34,069 bases of DNA, taken from GCA-2746235 sp049609225. GTDB lineage: Bacteria; Planctomycetota; UBA1135. The stretch covers positions 1-34,069 of the forward strand of contig JBMYYH010000024.1 of the NCBI GenBank assembly GCA_049609225.1. The letters are read 5' to 3'. Shown piece by piece: positions 13,174 to 22,539 of the stretch. The notes beneath the pieces are model-generated. The model ran no database searches. It was not told the origin of the DNA and saw only the letters and a program-made list of their open reading frames with translations. Position 1 is the first letter of the stretch. Every line of letters starts with the position of its first letter. A program made the translations under genes and the position numbers.

Positions 13174-15957
13174 CTACGTTTCCGGCCAGTACTCGCGCCA
13201 ATCCGCAGTCGGGCGCGTGATCTTGCCTTCCGCAGCCAACTGTTGCGCGGCCTGCGGGGACAGCTTCACCTGGCGCACTGTCGATTCCGCAAGGACCTGC
13301 CCTGCAGCCTCGACAATCCCTTCGGCATCCAGGCCGTGATAAGCGAAGATCTCATCGGGGCGCCCCGACTTGGAGAATTTCTTCACGCCCAAGCTGACCT
13401 GCTTGACACCCACGATCGATCCCGCGTTGTCGAGCAAACCAGATTCGCCGTCGACCACCGAGACCATCGGCACCGTGCGTGCAGCCAAGAGATGCGCATC
13501 GGCTGCATCGAGCACTTCGCCAGCGGTGCCAACCAGGTGCACGGTGCCGTCAACGCCGAGCTTGTTGAGCTGCGCGAAGCCGTCGCGCTCGGCGAAACGT
13601 CCGAGCAGGAGATCGGGGTTGGTGACCATCAGCACATCGGCGCAGATCCCACGCTCGCGCAACTTGTCGCTGGCTTCGATGGCTTCCACCGCCATGGCAC
13701 CTAGTGCAAGAAGGGTGACGACATTGTCGCCCGGCTGGTAATCCTCTTCGCCGCTGCGGTTGATCAACCAGTAACCACCGGCAAGGACATCCTCACGCAC
13801 TGCTGCAAGGATCTGATCTTCGGGCAGGGGAGCACCCTGTGCATCCTGGTGTTGCGCCTGTGCCTTCAAGCGCTTCATCATCTCCTTCTGACGCACACCC
13901 ATCGTCACGGCACGCACCACCACACCTTCGCGGTCAGTGTTGTCGCCACTGCAATGGCGTTGCACGGCATCCGCCAGGATCCATTCCATCTCCTTGGCGT
14001 AGCAAGGCTCCCAGGTGATCATGCTGGGCATCTGGATATCGCTCTTCCAGGAGTGCTGCGCGCCTTCGGGAGCCAGCGTCACGCCCGAAGGAGTGCCGAC
14101 CAGCAGGAAAGAGCTGCGCCAGTACACGTTGTAGTAGAGCTGGTCCAGCGCACGTTTGATGAAGAAGTCGTAGACCGTCATCATCGGCATCAGAGGCACG
14201 CCGAAATATTGTCCGCTCATGCCGAAGGATCCGGCGGCACTCATGCTCGCGGCTTCGGCAATCTCGAAGCGGATGTGGCGGGTCCACGGATTGTGGGTTG
14301 AATGCAGCTGCGGACGCCCGCGCTCACTCCACTCCAGTTCCGCTTCCCAATCCTTACCTTCGGTGACGCCGTAGATCTTGCCATCCATGGCCGGATTGAT
14401 GTTGGTGCTGGTACCGACATCCGGCGACATCGTTAGCATGAGGTCGGCGGCAGCTGCCCAAGCCTTCTCCTCATCCTTCAACGCCGCGCCGACGTCCTGC
14501 CCGGCCGCTTCGTATTCATCATGCGTACCGATCCGCACCAGCTTGCCTGCGACCTGACCCCACATCCATTGCGTGTGCACGATCGGCATCATCGACAAGT
14601 TGATGTTGAAGTCGTTCGGTAGGTCCCCGGCAGCGGCCAGGCGTTCGGCTACCTTCGCACGATTGGCGTCCATCCGCGTCTCTTCCGCTTCGACGCCCTG
14701 ACGCATCAGGTCACCGCGTGCCTGCAGGAACTTGACCTCTTCGCCATCCGCATCCCAAGAGCCGAGACGGCCATAGGGATCTTCCATCGACAAACCTTGC
14801 GCGACCAACATCTCGCTGATCTCCTTCTCGTCGGGGAGCGAGGAGTGGTTGCCGGACTGTGCTAGGCACTCCATGCCCAAACCCTTGATGGTGTGCGCGA
14901 GTACAAAGCTCGGCTTCTTGCTCTGACGTGCGTGCGCGAAGGCTTCCAGGACCAACACCATGTCGTGGCCACCCATGTCGGTGAGTAGCTCAAGCACTTC
15001 CTCGTCGGAGCGATCGGCGAAGGCCGGTTTGGTCTTGGCATCCATGCGGGTGAAGACTTCGCGCACCAATGCGGCGTCTTGCTTCCACAGCAAAGCCTGC
15101 AGGTCGAAGTCGCTGAGGCCTTCTTCGAAGACCGCACGCAGGGCCTTGCCACCTTTGCCCTTGAAGGCTTCCAGACGCTTGCGGCCGTGCTGGAGTTCGA
15201 GCACTTCCCAACCATTGGCTTCCATCGTGCGACGGATGCGGGTGGCGTCGGTGCCACCGAAGACTTCGTTGTTGATCAGGCGCGTGCCATCCAGCGATTG
15301 GCGGTTGTAGTCGAGGATCCAGGTGACATTCGATAGACCGCGCTCGGCGAAATCCGTCGCCGCTTCAAACAGCGAGCCTTCGCGGAATTCGGAATCGCCC
15401 ATGAGCGACCAGAAGTGGATATCCCGCGCCTCTTCCTGGTCATGGTCGACCAGGTAGTTCCAAGCCAAAGCGAGATAACCCGAGTTGACCGGCGGAATGC
15501 CGACCGTACCACTTGGAAGGATGCGCCAGTTGTCCGGGTCACTGGCTGCGTGATAGGACTGGAATACCGGCTCACCGGCCTCCGAGAACTTCCGCAGCCG
15601 ATGCATCACACCTTCCATGGTGGCGTCGTCCATCCAATGGCCAGCGGCATCGCGGAAGAAACGGGTCTGGTAATGCAGGGCGTGATCCAGCGGCGCCATG
15701 TGCGGCTTGCCACACCAGAAATCCTGCGGTGCGCGAGCGACCATATGCAGGGCCGTTGCCAGATGCAGCGAGGAGGCACATGCCGCCGGATGGCCGCCGA
15801 CCTTGGGATCGGTAGGGGCGGCGTCGGAGCGATGATTGGCCTCCCAGATCATGTGGGACAACTGAGCCAAGGCGCGATCGGCGATGGCGTCGAGGGCCTG
15901 GAGCTGGGCGGGATGAAGTCCGTAGGGCAAGGACACGGCTGTGGACGGCTGGGACAT
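13174..15957 (-). CDS. aceE: Pyruvate dehydrogenase E1 component, homodimeric AceE type
   Basis: 927 residues (E. coli AceE has about 887); the thiamin-diphosphate enzyme that decarboxylates pyruvate and passes the acetyl group to E2 lipoate. The N-terminal transketolase-like region has HPAACASSLHLATALH near 56-71 and the cofactor site GDSEFREG (187-194) leading to NRQSLDG (218-224). The classic GDG is GDS here. AHTIKGLG marks the following segment, and the pyrimidine-binding domain and C-terminal domain follow to EYWPET. No E2 or E3 gene is in this window. The ATG at 15957 has no visible Shine-Dalgarno sequence; a TATAAT lies 30 nt upstream. It is divergent from guaB. Confidence 0.92.
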   Translation of the reverse strand: MSQPSTAVSLPYGLHPAQLQALDAIADRALAQLSHMIWEANHRSDAAPTDPKVGGHPAACASSLHLATALHMVARAPQDFWCGKPHMAPLDHALHYQTRFFRDAAGHWMDDATMEGVMHRLRKFSEAGEPVFQSYHAASDPDNWRILPSGTVGIPPVNSGYLALAWNYLVDHDQEEARDIHFWSLMGDSEFREGSLFEAATDFAERGLSNVTWILDYNRQSLDGTRLINNEVFGGTDATRIRRTMEANGWEVLELQHGRKRLEAFKGKGGKALRAVFEEGLSDFDLQALLWKQDAALVREVFTRMDAKTKPAFADRSDEEVLELLTDMGGHDMVLVLEAFAHARQSKKPSFVLAHTIKGLGMECLAQSGNHSSLPDEKEISEMLVAQGLSMEDPYGRLGSWDADGEEVKFLQARGDLMRQGVEAEETRMDANRAKVAERLAAAGDLPNDFNINLSMMPIVHTQWMWGQVAGKLVRIGTHDEYEAAGQDVGAALKDEEKAWAAAADLMLTMSPDVGTSTNINPAMDGKIYGVTEGKDWEAELEWSERGRPQLHSTHNPWTRHIRFEIAEAASMSAAGSFGMSGQYFGVPLMPMMTVYDFFIKRALDQLYYNVYWRSSFLLVGTPSGVTLAPEGAQHSWKSDIQMPSMITWEPCYAKEMEWILADAVQRHCSGDNTDREGVVVRAVTMGVRQKEMMKRLKAQAQHQDAQGAPLPEDQILAAVREDVLAGGYWLINRSGEEDYQPGDNVVTLLALGAMAVEAIEASDKLRERGICADVLMVTNPDLLLGRFAERDGFAQLNKLGVDGTVHLVGTAGEVLDAADAHLLAARTVPMVSVVDGESGLLDNAGSIVGVKQVSLGVKKFSKSGRPDEIFAYHGLDAEGIVEAAGQVLAESTVRQVKLSPQAAQQLAAEGKITRPTADWREYWPET

Positions 15958-15987
15958 GGCTGGTCAGGCGGAGAACCGGAATTCAAG

Positions 15988-15993
15988 ATTATA
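15988..15993 (-). promoter_or_regulatory. Candidate -10 box for aceE
   Basis: A perfect TATAAT on the minus strand, 30 nt before the aceE ATG, would give a leader of about 23 nt. No good -35 match is seen at 16-18 bp. Confidence 0.45.
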
Positions 15994-16031
15994 GGACTTC
16001 CAGGGGCTGGATTCCTTCTTTGCCGCTGCGT

Positions 16032-16037
16032 TACAAT
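16032..16037 (+). promoter_or_regulatory. Candidate -10 box 5 nt before guaB
   Basis: TACAAT ends 5 nt before the guaB ATG, which has no Shine-Dalgarno sequence. Transcription would begin at about the start codon. The -35 is weak. Confidence 0.4.
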
Positions 16038-16042
16038 GGCTC

Positions 16043-17488
16043 ATGGACCTACCGCTTGCCCTCACCTTTGACGACGTCCTTCTGGTGCCCCAGGAGTCTG
16101 ATGTCCTCCCAACCGAGGTGGAGACCAACACGCGATTTTCACGCAATGTGCGTTTGAGAATCCCCATCGCTTCGGCAGCCATGGACACCGTCACCGAGTC
16201 GCGTTTGGCGATTGCATTGGCGCAGCAAGGTGGCATTGGCGTCATTCACCGGAACCTTTCGATCGAGGATCAGGTTCGTGAAGTGGATATCGTCAAGCGC
16301 AGCGCCCATGGCATCATCCATGATCCGCTGACCTTGGAGCCGGATGAGACGGTGCGCGAAGCGCGTCGATTGATGTCCGAGCACAACATCTCCGGATTGC
16401 CGGTGGTCGATAACGGCAAGGTCGTCGGCATCCTCACGCGGCGTGACCTGAAGTACCAAGGCGGCGACGACCAGAAGGCATCCGAAGTGATGACCCGCGA
16501 GCTGGTCACTGCACCTCCGGATACCGATCTCGCAACCGCCAAGTCGATCCTCTACAAGGCCAAGGTCGAGAAGTTGATTCTCGCTGACCAGGAAGGGCAA
16601 CTCGCCGGTCTCATCACCATGCGCGATATCCGCATGGCGAGCGAGTACCCGCAGGCTTCCAAGGACAAGGATGGTTGCCTGATCACCGGTGCCGCCGTCG
16701 GTGTGCATGACTATGAGCGCGCTGAAGCCCTCGTCGAGGCGGGGGTCGATGTCCTCACCGTCGACACCGCGCATGGCCATAGCGTCAACGTCTTGGAGAC
16801 CGTCAAGGAACTGAAGAAGCGTGATTGGGTCGATGTGGTGGCCGGCAACATCGCCACCATGGAAGCCGCGGAAGCCCTCATCGAAGCAGGCGCCGACGGC
16901 ATTAAGGTCGGCATCGGTCCGGGTTCGATCTGCACCACGCGCGTGGTCGCTGGTGTCGGAGTGCCACAGTTCACCGCGGTCTACCGCGTCAGCCAAGTCT
17001 GCGCCTCCGAAGACGTACCGGTCATTGCCGATGGTGGTATCCGTCATTCCGGAGACGGCGTGAAGGCCCTCGGAGCCGGTGCCGAATGCCTGATGCTCGG
17101 CTCCCTCTTCGCTGGTGTGGATGAATCCCCTGGCGAGACCTTCCTGTACCAAGGCCGTTCCTTCAAGGCGGTCCGCGGTATGGGTTCTTTGAGTGCCATG
17201 GTGGAGGGCGGCAAGGCCCGCTACGGCCAAGCCAATGTCGACGAGCAGCAGAAGCTGGTTCCGGAAGGCATCGAAGGCATGGTTCCGCATCGTGGCGCAC
17301 TCGCTCCCTTCGTCTATCAATTCGTCGGCGGTATCCGCGCAGGCCTCGGTTACCTCGGTGCCGAAGACCTCGATGTGTTCCGTTCGCGTGCCCGCTTCGT
17401 CCGCATCACCGGTGCCGGCCAGCAGGAGAACCACCCGCACGACGTCCGCGTGACCAAGGAAGCTCCGAACTACTGGCAAGCGCAATAG
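16043..17488 (+). CDS. guaB: IMP dehydrogenase
   Basis: 481 residues; oxidises IMP to XMP with NAD, the committed step of GMP synthesis. The TIM barrel begins with LTFDDVLLVP (7-16). Two CBS domains occupy about 93-205 (ISGLPVV near 116). The barrel resumes with DTAHGHS (241-247), and the catalytic loop GPGSICTTR (292-300) contains Cys297. The flap has GMGSLSAM and RYGQ, then EGIEGMVPHRG. Length matches the family. guaA follows 48 bp downstream and makes the next step. The start lacks a ribosome site but has a -10-like box 5 nt upstream. Confidence 0.97.
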   Translation: MDLPLALTFDDVLLVPQESDVLPTEVETNTRFSRNVRLRIPIASAAMDTVTESRLAIALAQQGGIGVIHRNLSIEDQVREVDIVKRSAHGIIHDPLTLEPDETVREARRLMSEHNISGLPVVDNGKVVGILTRRDLKYQGGDDQKASEVMTRELVTAPPDTDLATAKSILYKAKVEKLILADQEGQLAGLITMRDIRMASEYPQASKDKDGCLITGAAVGVHDYERAEALVEAGVDVLTVDTAHGHSVNVLETVKELKKRDWVDVVAGNIATMEAAEALIEAGADGIKVGIGPGSICTTRVVAGVGVPQFTAVYRVSQVCASEDVPVIADGGIRHSGDGVKALGAGAECLMLGSLFAGVDESPGETFLYQGRSFKAVRGMGSLSAMVEGGKARYGQANVDEQQKLVPEGIEGMVPHRGALAPFVYQFVGGIRAGLGYLGAEDLDVFRSRARFVRITGAGQQENHPHDVRVTKEAPNYWQAQ

Positions 17489-17536
17489 TCCACGCGTCTT
17501 TCAGTTCCAAGATCCCTAGAAGAAGAAACGCACCCC

Positions 17537-19078
17537 GTGCACCAACGCATCCTCATCATCGATTTCGGCGCGCAGTACACGCAGCTGATTGCCCGTCGCG
17601 TTCGCGAACACCAAGTCTTCAGCGAGGTCGTGCCTCCGCATAAGGCACTGGAAGCCGCCAAGCAGGAAGGTCTGCAAGGCATCATCCTTTCGGGTGGTCC
17701 CGCCAGTGCTTACGCCGAAGACGCTCCTTTCCTCGATTCCGCCATCCTCGACCTCGGCGTGCCGGTGCTCGGCATTTGCTACGGCATGCAATGGATGTGC
17801 GAGGCCCTGGGCGGCAAGGTCGTCCCGGATGATTCGCGCGAGTTCGGTTTCACGCGGATCAGCATCGATAAGCATGGCCCGCTGTTCAAAGGTGTGGCTT
17901 TCGACACCGTCGTGTGGATGAGCCATGGCGACCGCGTCGAGAAGTTGCCGGAAGGCTTCGAGAAGCTGGCGCATTCGGCCGAGTGCCCGGAAGGCGCGAT
18001 CGGTGACGATGCGCGGAAGTTCTACGCCGTGCAGTTCCACCCCGAGGTGGGGCATACGCAGGAAGGCGAGCGCATGCTCGAGAACTTCCTGCGCGGCATC
18101 TGCGATTGCACCGGCGACTGGACCCCGGGTGACCTCGCTGCCGAACTGGTGCAGCGCGTGCGCGATCAGGTCGGCGAAGACGGCGAGATCGTGCTCGGCC
18201 TCTCCGGCGGTGTGGACAGTTCGGTGGTCGGCGCGATCTGCCAGAAGGCGATCGGCAAGCGCTGTCATGCGATCTTCGTCGACAACGGCCTGCTGCGAGC
18301 GGGTGAAAGGGATCTGGTCGAACAGGCCTTCAAGGATCACTTCGAGCTCGACCTCACCGTGATCGATGGGGAGAAGCGTTTCCTCGACAAGCTCGCGGGT
18401 GTCACCGATCCGGAGACCAAGCGTAAGACTATCGGTTATGAGTTCGTCGAGATCTTCCGCGAACAGGCCAAGCGTTTCGACAAGGCACACTTCCTCGGTC
18501 AGGGCACGCTGTATCCGGATGTCATCGAATCGGTCTCGGCTCATGGTGGTCCGACTGCGGTGATTAAGTCGCACCATAATGTCGGTGGCCTGCCGGAAGA
18601 CCTGGAGATGGATCTGGTCGAGCCGCTGCGTCTGTTGTTCAAGGATGAAGTCCGCGAACTCGGGCGTGTGCTCGGATTGCCGGAAGCCATGGTCGCGCGT
18701 CAGCCGTTCCCGGGACCGGGATTGGCCGTGCGTTGCGTCGGCGAATGCACCCCGGAGCGCATCAACATGCTGCGGGAAGCGGATCGTGTGGTGCGTGAGG
18801 AGTTCGAAGCGCGCGATGAGCACCTCGGCGTGTGGCAGTACTTCGCCGTGCTCACGGGCGCACAGTCGGTAGGCGTGATGGGCGACCAACGCACCTACGA
18901 GGAGGCTTGTGCCATCCGCGCGGTGCAGTCCAACGACGGCATGACCGCTGATTGGGTTTACCCGAGCCGCGAATGCTTGCAGGCGATCTCCAATCGCATC
19001 ATCAACAACACGCGTGGCATCAACCGGGTGGTCCTCGATATCACGTCGAAGCCGCCAGGAACCATCGAGTGGGAATAG
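17537..19078 (+). CDS. guaA: GMP synthase (glutamine-hydrolysing)
   Basis: 513 residues; converts XMP to GMP using glutamine and ATP. The start is GTG at 17537. The class I glutaminase half has GICYGMQ with Cys81 and the triad's His168 and Glu170 in FHPE. The ATP pyrophosphatase half begins near 195 with the loop SGGVDSS (223-229), followed by FVDNGLLR and the dimerisation domain ending in the expected PPGTIEWE. It forms an operon with guaB, 48 bp upstream, so XMP is made and used by neighbouring gene products. No strong Shine-Dalgarno sequence is present (AGAAG at a distance). It converges with the histidine kinase gene. Confidence 0.97.
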   Translation: MHQRILIIDFGAQYTQLIARRVREHQVFSEVVPPHKALEAAKQEGLQGIILSGGPASAYAEDAPFLDSAILDLGVPVLGICYGMQWMCEALGGKVVPDDSREFGFTRISIDKHGPLFKGVAFDTVVWMSHGDRVEKLPEGFEKLAHSAECPEGAIGDDARKFYAVQFHPEVGHTQEGERMLENFLRGICDCTGDWTPGDLAAELVQRVRDQVGEDGEIVLGLSGGVDSSVVGAICQKAIGKRCHAIFVDNGLLRAGERDLVEQAFKDHFELDLTVIDGEKRFLDKLAGVTDPETKRKTIGYEFVEIFREQAKRFDKAHFLGQGTLYPDVIESVSAHGGPTAVIKSHHNVGGLPEDLEMDLVEPLRLLFKDEVRELGRVLGLPEAMVARQPFPGPGLAVRCVGECTPERINMLREADRVVREEFEARDEHLGVWQYFAVLTGAQSVGVMGDQRTYEEACAIRAVQSNDGMTADWVYPSRECLQAISNRIINNTRGINRVVLDITSKPPGTIEWE

Positions 19079-19099
19079 GGCGGCCGTAGTCGGTTTAGC

Positions 19100-20854
19100 C
19101 TAAGCCGCAGGATCGCGGCTCTCGATCGGCAAGGTGAAGCGGAACACGCTTCCCTTGCCGATTTCGCTTTCCACCCACACGCGGCCGCCATGCCGTTGCA
19201 CCAAGTCGGTGACGATGGATAGGCCGAGGCCGCGTCCAGCAGTCTCGCGGGTGCGTGCTTCATCACTGCGCACGAAACGCTCGAAGATGATCTCGAGTTG
19301 TGCAGGAGCGATGCCTGCGCCACTGTCTTCGACGGCAATCTCCACCGCGGCTTGGCCATCCGCGCCGACCACCTGCTTGGCGCGCACCTCAATCGTTCCG
19401 CCAGCATTGGTATGACGAATGGCATTGCTGATGAGGTTGCCGAGGACCTGGACCACCCGCAATCCATCCGCGTGGACCTTCGGTAGGGAATCCACGCCGC
19501 CATATTGCAAAGCCACCTGCTTGGTCGCGGCTTTGCTGCTCCAACGTTGGACCGCTTCATGGCAACAAGCGACGGCGTCGGTGGGTGCGCTTTGAATAGG
19601 CAAGGAGCCTTGATCCAATTCCGTCAACAATCCGACGTCGGCGGCGAGGCGTTTCATGACCTCCAGTTCGACGCCAATCCGTTTGGCGCATTCCTCCGGA
19701 GACTGCAATCCGGCCTCGAGACCAGCAAGCTCCAGTTGCAATACGCTGAGCGGAGTATTCAGTTCATGCGCGAGGTCCGCGACCATGCGTTTACGCAAGG
19801 CGCGTTGTTGCTCCAACGCATCGAGCATGGCGTTGAAGCTGGCACTCATGCGTCCGACTTCATCCTCCGACGTGACGGGTAGGCGTCCCTCGGTTTCGCC
19901 CTGTGCAAGACGGGTGGTCGCTTCCGTCAGTGCCTGGATCGGTGCTAAGACCCGACGTCCGAGCCAAAGGGTGAAGAGGACTGCAGCGGCAAGCAGAAAG
20001 ACGGCGCTCTTCAGGAGAGAACCTTGCACACCCTTCAGGAATTGATTGGCTTCACCGCGGTAGTAACCCGGTCCAGCGGCGACGGCGATTTCACACATCA
20101 AGGAACCATCGCGCCAGTCATGGATGGGGGCGGCATCTTGCCAGAGTTGTTCATCGATGAGGCCGCCAAGAGGGCCGTCGTCGAGGTCGAAGAGGATCCG
20201 GCCACCGGGATCCACGACCAGGATGCGCGAACCGTCGATCAGAGTGTCGAGAAACCATGCCAAGCGTTCCGGGAGGATCGCTTCCGGACTCTCGAGGTAG
20301 TCTTCGAAGGAAGGGAGATCTGCAAAAACGAAGATCAATGTTTCGGAAAGGACCTCGGCGAGATAATCCACCGCCTCTGCTTCGGTCGCATCGGGCCATT
20401 CTTCGCGCAGGATGCGTTCCTCCTCGGCCAAGATCATGGAGCTGATCTCATAGGGGCTTCGATCCAAGCTCCAACACAACTCCTCCAAGCTTTGGTCCTG
20501 CAGCGCCCGTTCCAAGGCTTCGGCGGTAAGCCCAAGTAGGTCGGCAGTACGCGCCATCCACATACCCCATTCGGGGCCTTCTTCATCATCCGGGGAATAA
20601 GGCAGGAAGTCATCGACCGCGCCCAGCAAGAAACGCTGCAGTGCCGGGCCAGGATCCTCTTGATGGCCGGACCGGTTTAGCCAGGCTTCCAGATAGATCG
20701 CCAGATCTTCGGCCTGGTTGCGGGCTTCGTGGCGTGCATAACGCGAAAAGTTGTTGCGCACCGCGTCGCCGGCGAGGGCACCACCCACCAGCAAGGTCAG
20801 GAGCACGATTCCTAAACCACCAAGGACCAGTCGGGGGCGAAAGCCAAGTTTCAT
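19100..20854 (-). CDS. Membrane sensor histidine kinase with a large helical extracytoplasmic domain
   Basis: 584 residues. Membrane helices lie at about 8-28 and 280-298; the roughly 250 residues between form an unusual sensor region. A HAMP linker follows (about 300-352, RVLAPIQALTEATTRLAQG). The dimerisation helix has LAHELNTPLS with phospho-acceptor His363. The ATPase domain shows LISNAIRH (N box), VEDSGAGI (G1), FERFVR (F box) and GRGLGLSIV (G2). Overall layout is like BaeS. Within the sensor, residues about 102-165 (TADLLGLTAEALERAL, then SLEELCWSLDRSPYEI) look like the repeat unit of the acidic secreted protein encoded two genes upstream. It starts in ATGA overlap with the regulator gene. 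Confidence 0.94.
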   Translation of the reverse strand: MKLGFRPRLVLGGLGIVLLTLLVGGALAGDAVRNNFSRYARHEARNQAEDLAIYLEAWLNRSGHQEDPGPALQRFLLGAVDDFLPYSPDDEEGPEWGMWMARTADLLGLTAEALERALQDQSLEELCWSLDRSPYEISSMILAEEERILREEWPDATEAEAVDYLAEVLSETLIFVFADLPSFEDYLESPEAILPERLAWFLDTLIDGSRILVVDPGGRILFDLDDGPLGGLIDEQLWQDAAPIHDWRDGSLMCEIAVAAGPGYYRGEANQFLKGVQGSLLKSAVFLLAAAVLFTLWLGRRVLAPIQALTEATTRLAQGETEGRLPVTSEDEVGRMSASFNAMLDALEQQRALRKRMVADLAHELNTPLSVLQLELAGLEAGLQSPEECAKRIGVELEVMKRLAADVGLLTELDQGSLPIQSAPTDAVACCHEAVQRWSSKAATKQVALQYGGVDSLPKVHADGLRVVQVLGNLISNAIRHTNAGGTIEVRAKQVVGADGQAAVEIAVEDSGAGIAPAQLEIIFERFVRSDEARTRETAGRGLGLSIVTDLVQRHGGRVWVESEIGKGSVFRFTLPIESRDPAA

Positions 20855-21549
20855 GCTTCCTCCGAAGAGACGAAGCGATAACCCACGCCGTGCACGGTCT
20901 GCACGAACTCAGGGTGGGAGGGGTCGGCCTCGATGCGTTCGCGCAGGCGTCGGATCTGGACATCGACGGCGCGGTCATACCCTTCAAAGTCCGGGTCGAA
21001 GGCGGCATCCAGGAGGTCGGCGCGCGAGAACACGCGTTCGGGGCGTTTCATCAAGGTCGCGAGGACATCGAACTGTAGGCGGGTGAGGGTGGTCTCTTCG
21101 CCGCGCACGGTGCAGGTGCGTCGTTCGAGGTCGATGGATAAAGCACCGCCTTGCAGGACCTCACGACATTCACCCCGCACCCGGCGCAGCACCGCTTCCG
21201 CACGGGCGACCAGTTCTTCCGGGCTGAAAGGCTTGCAGCAATAATCATCGGCACCTTCGCGCAAGCCTTCAATGCGTGCTTCTTCCGCACCCAAGGCAGT
21301 CAGCAGGATCACGGGCACTTCCGACACCTTGCGCACCCGACGCAACACTTCCAGTCCGTCCATCGACGGCAACATGCGATCGAGAATGACCAAATCCGGT
21401 TCCTCCCGCAGGATGCGGTCCAAACCAGTCTGGCCATCGTCTGCCACCTCGGCGCGATAACCCGCGCGCGTGAAAAAGGACTGCACCCAATGCGCAATGC
21501 GCGGCTCGTCTTCGACGATGAGGATGCTGCCCTTGTCCACGCGTTTCAT
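20851..21549 (-). CDS. OmpR-family response regulator
   Basis: 232 residues. The receiver domain (9-125) has the acidic pair Glu13 and Asp14, phosphorylated Asp57 in LVILDRML, Thr84 in LLTALG and Lys106 in CCKPFS. The C-terminal winged helix (about 138-228) ends with RRLRERIE and TVHGVGYRF, as in OmpR/PhoB proteins, so it binds DNA. Its partner is the overlapping histidine kinase. The acidic repeat protein gene ends 21 bp upstream in the same direction. A TAACGT box 5 nt before ATG might give it its own leaderless transcript. Confidence 0.95.
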   Translation of the reverse strand: MKRVDKGSILIVEDEPRIAHWVQSFFTRAGYRAEVADDGQTGLDRILREEPDLVILDRMLPSMDGLEVLRRVRKVSEVPVILLTALGAEEARIEGLREGADDYCCKPFSPEELVARAEAVLRRVRGECREVLQGGALSIDLERRTCTVRGEETTLTRLQFDVLATLMKRPERVFSRADLLDAAFDPDFEGYDRAVDVQIRRLRERIEADPSHPEFVQTVHGVGYRFVSSEEA

Positions 21550-21554
21550 GATAG

Positions 21555-21560
21555 ACGTTA
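21555..21560 (-). promoter_or_regulatory. Candidate -10 box 5 nt before the response regulator
   Basis: TAACGT on the minus strand fits TAnnnT, 5 nt before ATG 21549, in the 21-bp gap after the acidic protein gene. No Shine-Dalgarno sequence and no convincing -35 are seen. Confidence 0.25.
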
Positions 21561-21570
21561 GGGACGCCTT

Positions 21571-22539
21571 CTAGAACTCGCCATCCGCGGCATCGTCGTC
21601 TTCGAATTCAAAGGCATCTTCGTTCATCCAGGCGTCGACCTCGGCGATCTCTGCATGGAGATCCTCGGCTTCCACGTCCCAATCCTCGGCGACAGCAGTC
21701 AGATCCACTTCCGCCGCTGCGACGATGTCGGTCAAGGTCGCGCCATCCATGATCTGCTCCCACAGGCCGTCTTCCTCGGTCTCGACCCATTCCGCCACCA
21801 TCGCGACGACTTCCTCGATCCAAGCTTCTTCCGCCAAGGCTTCGAGCAGTCCGCCATCTTCAAGGAGTTCCGGAAGCATCTCTTCGCTCCAGGCCATCCA
21901 CTCTTTGGCGTCTTCCTCTTCGAGCTCACCAAGCAACAGCAAGGTATCGATCTCATCGGCAAGTGCTTCCATCGCGAGTTCGGCGACATCTATCGGATCC
22001 GTTTCCAACTCCAAAGCGATGGCGCTGATGCTGTGGCCTTCACTCATCCATCCGACCAGTTCGAGAATCTCGAGGTCAAGCGCCCAGCTGGCACCATCCA
22101 GCAGGAAGACGATGTCGTTGAGGCCAAAGGGGTCCTCTTCGAACAGCATCCAGGTGGCATCATCCCATGCCATCTCGCGCCACTCGGCGGCTTCGTCCTT
22201 GGTGATTTCACCCTCCAACAAAAGGTCGAGGATTTCACTTTCCTCCAGAGCGACTGCCGCATCCAAAAGATCCAAGGGGCGCGCACCTTCTGCGGTGGCG
22301 ACGTCGGCGATCGAAAGCCCGTGGGCGAGGGCCGAGAACAACATTGCCTCATCGGCGTAGAGTTGTTCCGAGGCGAGGAACAGTTGATCCAGCATCCAAT
22401 CGATCTCGTCCTCCTCTTCCTCATCCATGAGGTAGGCGGTGGATTCGAGGTCCGAGGCGGTTTCCTGGGCAGCAAGGCGTGGCGTGGCGAGGAGCAACCC
22501 GAGCAGGCTGAGGAGAAGAAGCAGTGCGTTTCGGTTCAT
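21571..22539 (-). CDS. Very acidic secreted repeat protein upstream of the two-component system
   Basis: 322 residues with a clear signal peptide (hydrophobic 5-20, likely cleaved after RLAAQ). I count about 93 Asp/Glu and only 6 Lys/Arg. Three divergent copies of a roughly 65-residue helical unit are visible: about 58-125 (GLSIADVATAEGARPLDLL, then EGEITKDEAAEW), 153-222 (GHSISAIALELETDPIDV, then LGELEEEDAKEW) and 250-310 (GATLTDIVAAAEVDLTAV). The unit resembles the SLxEIAxxxGV...GxITxxQA pattern found in small secreted proteins of other bacteria. The gene precedes the response regulator by 21 bp. I infer an extracytoplasmic ligand, calcium or metal buffer, or stress sensor for that kinase; no function is established. 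Confidence 0.75.
   Translation of the reverse strand: MNRNALLLLLSLLGLLLATPRLAAQETASDLESTAYLMDEEEEDEIDWMLDQLFLASEQLYADEAMLFSALAHGLSIADVATAEGARPLDLLDAAVALEESEILDLLLEGEITKDEAAEWREMAWDDATWMLFEEDPFGLNDIVFLLDGASWALDLEILELVGWMSEGHSISAIALELETDPIDVAELAMEALADEIDTLLLLGELEEEDAKEWMAWSEEMLPELLEDGGLLEALAEEAWIEEVVAMVAEWVETEEDGLWEQIMDGATLTDIVAAAEVDLTAVAEDWDVEAEDLHAEIAEVDAWMNEDAFEFEDDDAADGEF

Noticed and set aside
16139..17485. A 448-codon open frame opposite nearly all of guaB.
   Set aside because: Striking in length but explained by guaB codon usage; no domain seen, and guaB is complete.
17516..18889. A 457-codon open frame opposite guaA.
   Set aside because: Same mirror-frame effect; guaA motifs are intact on the other strand.
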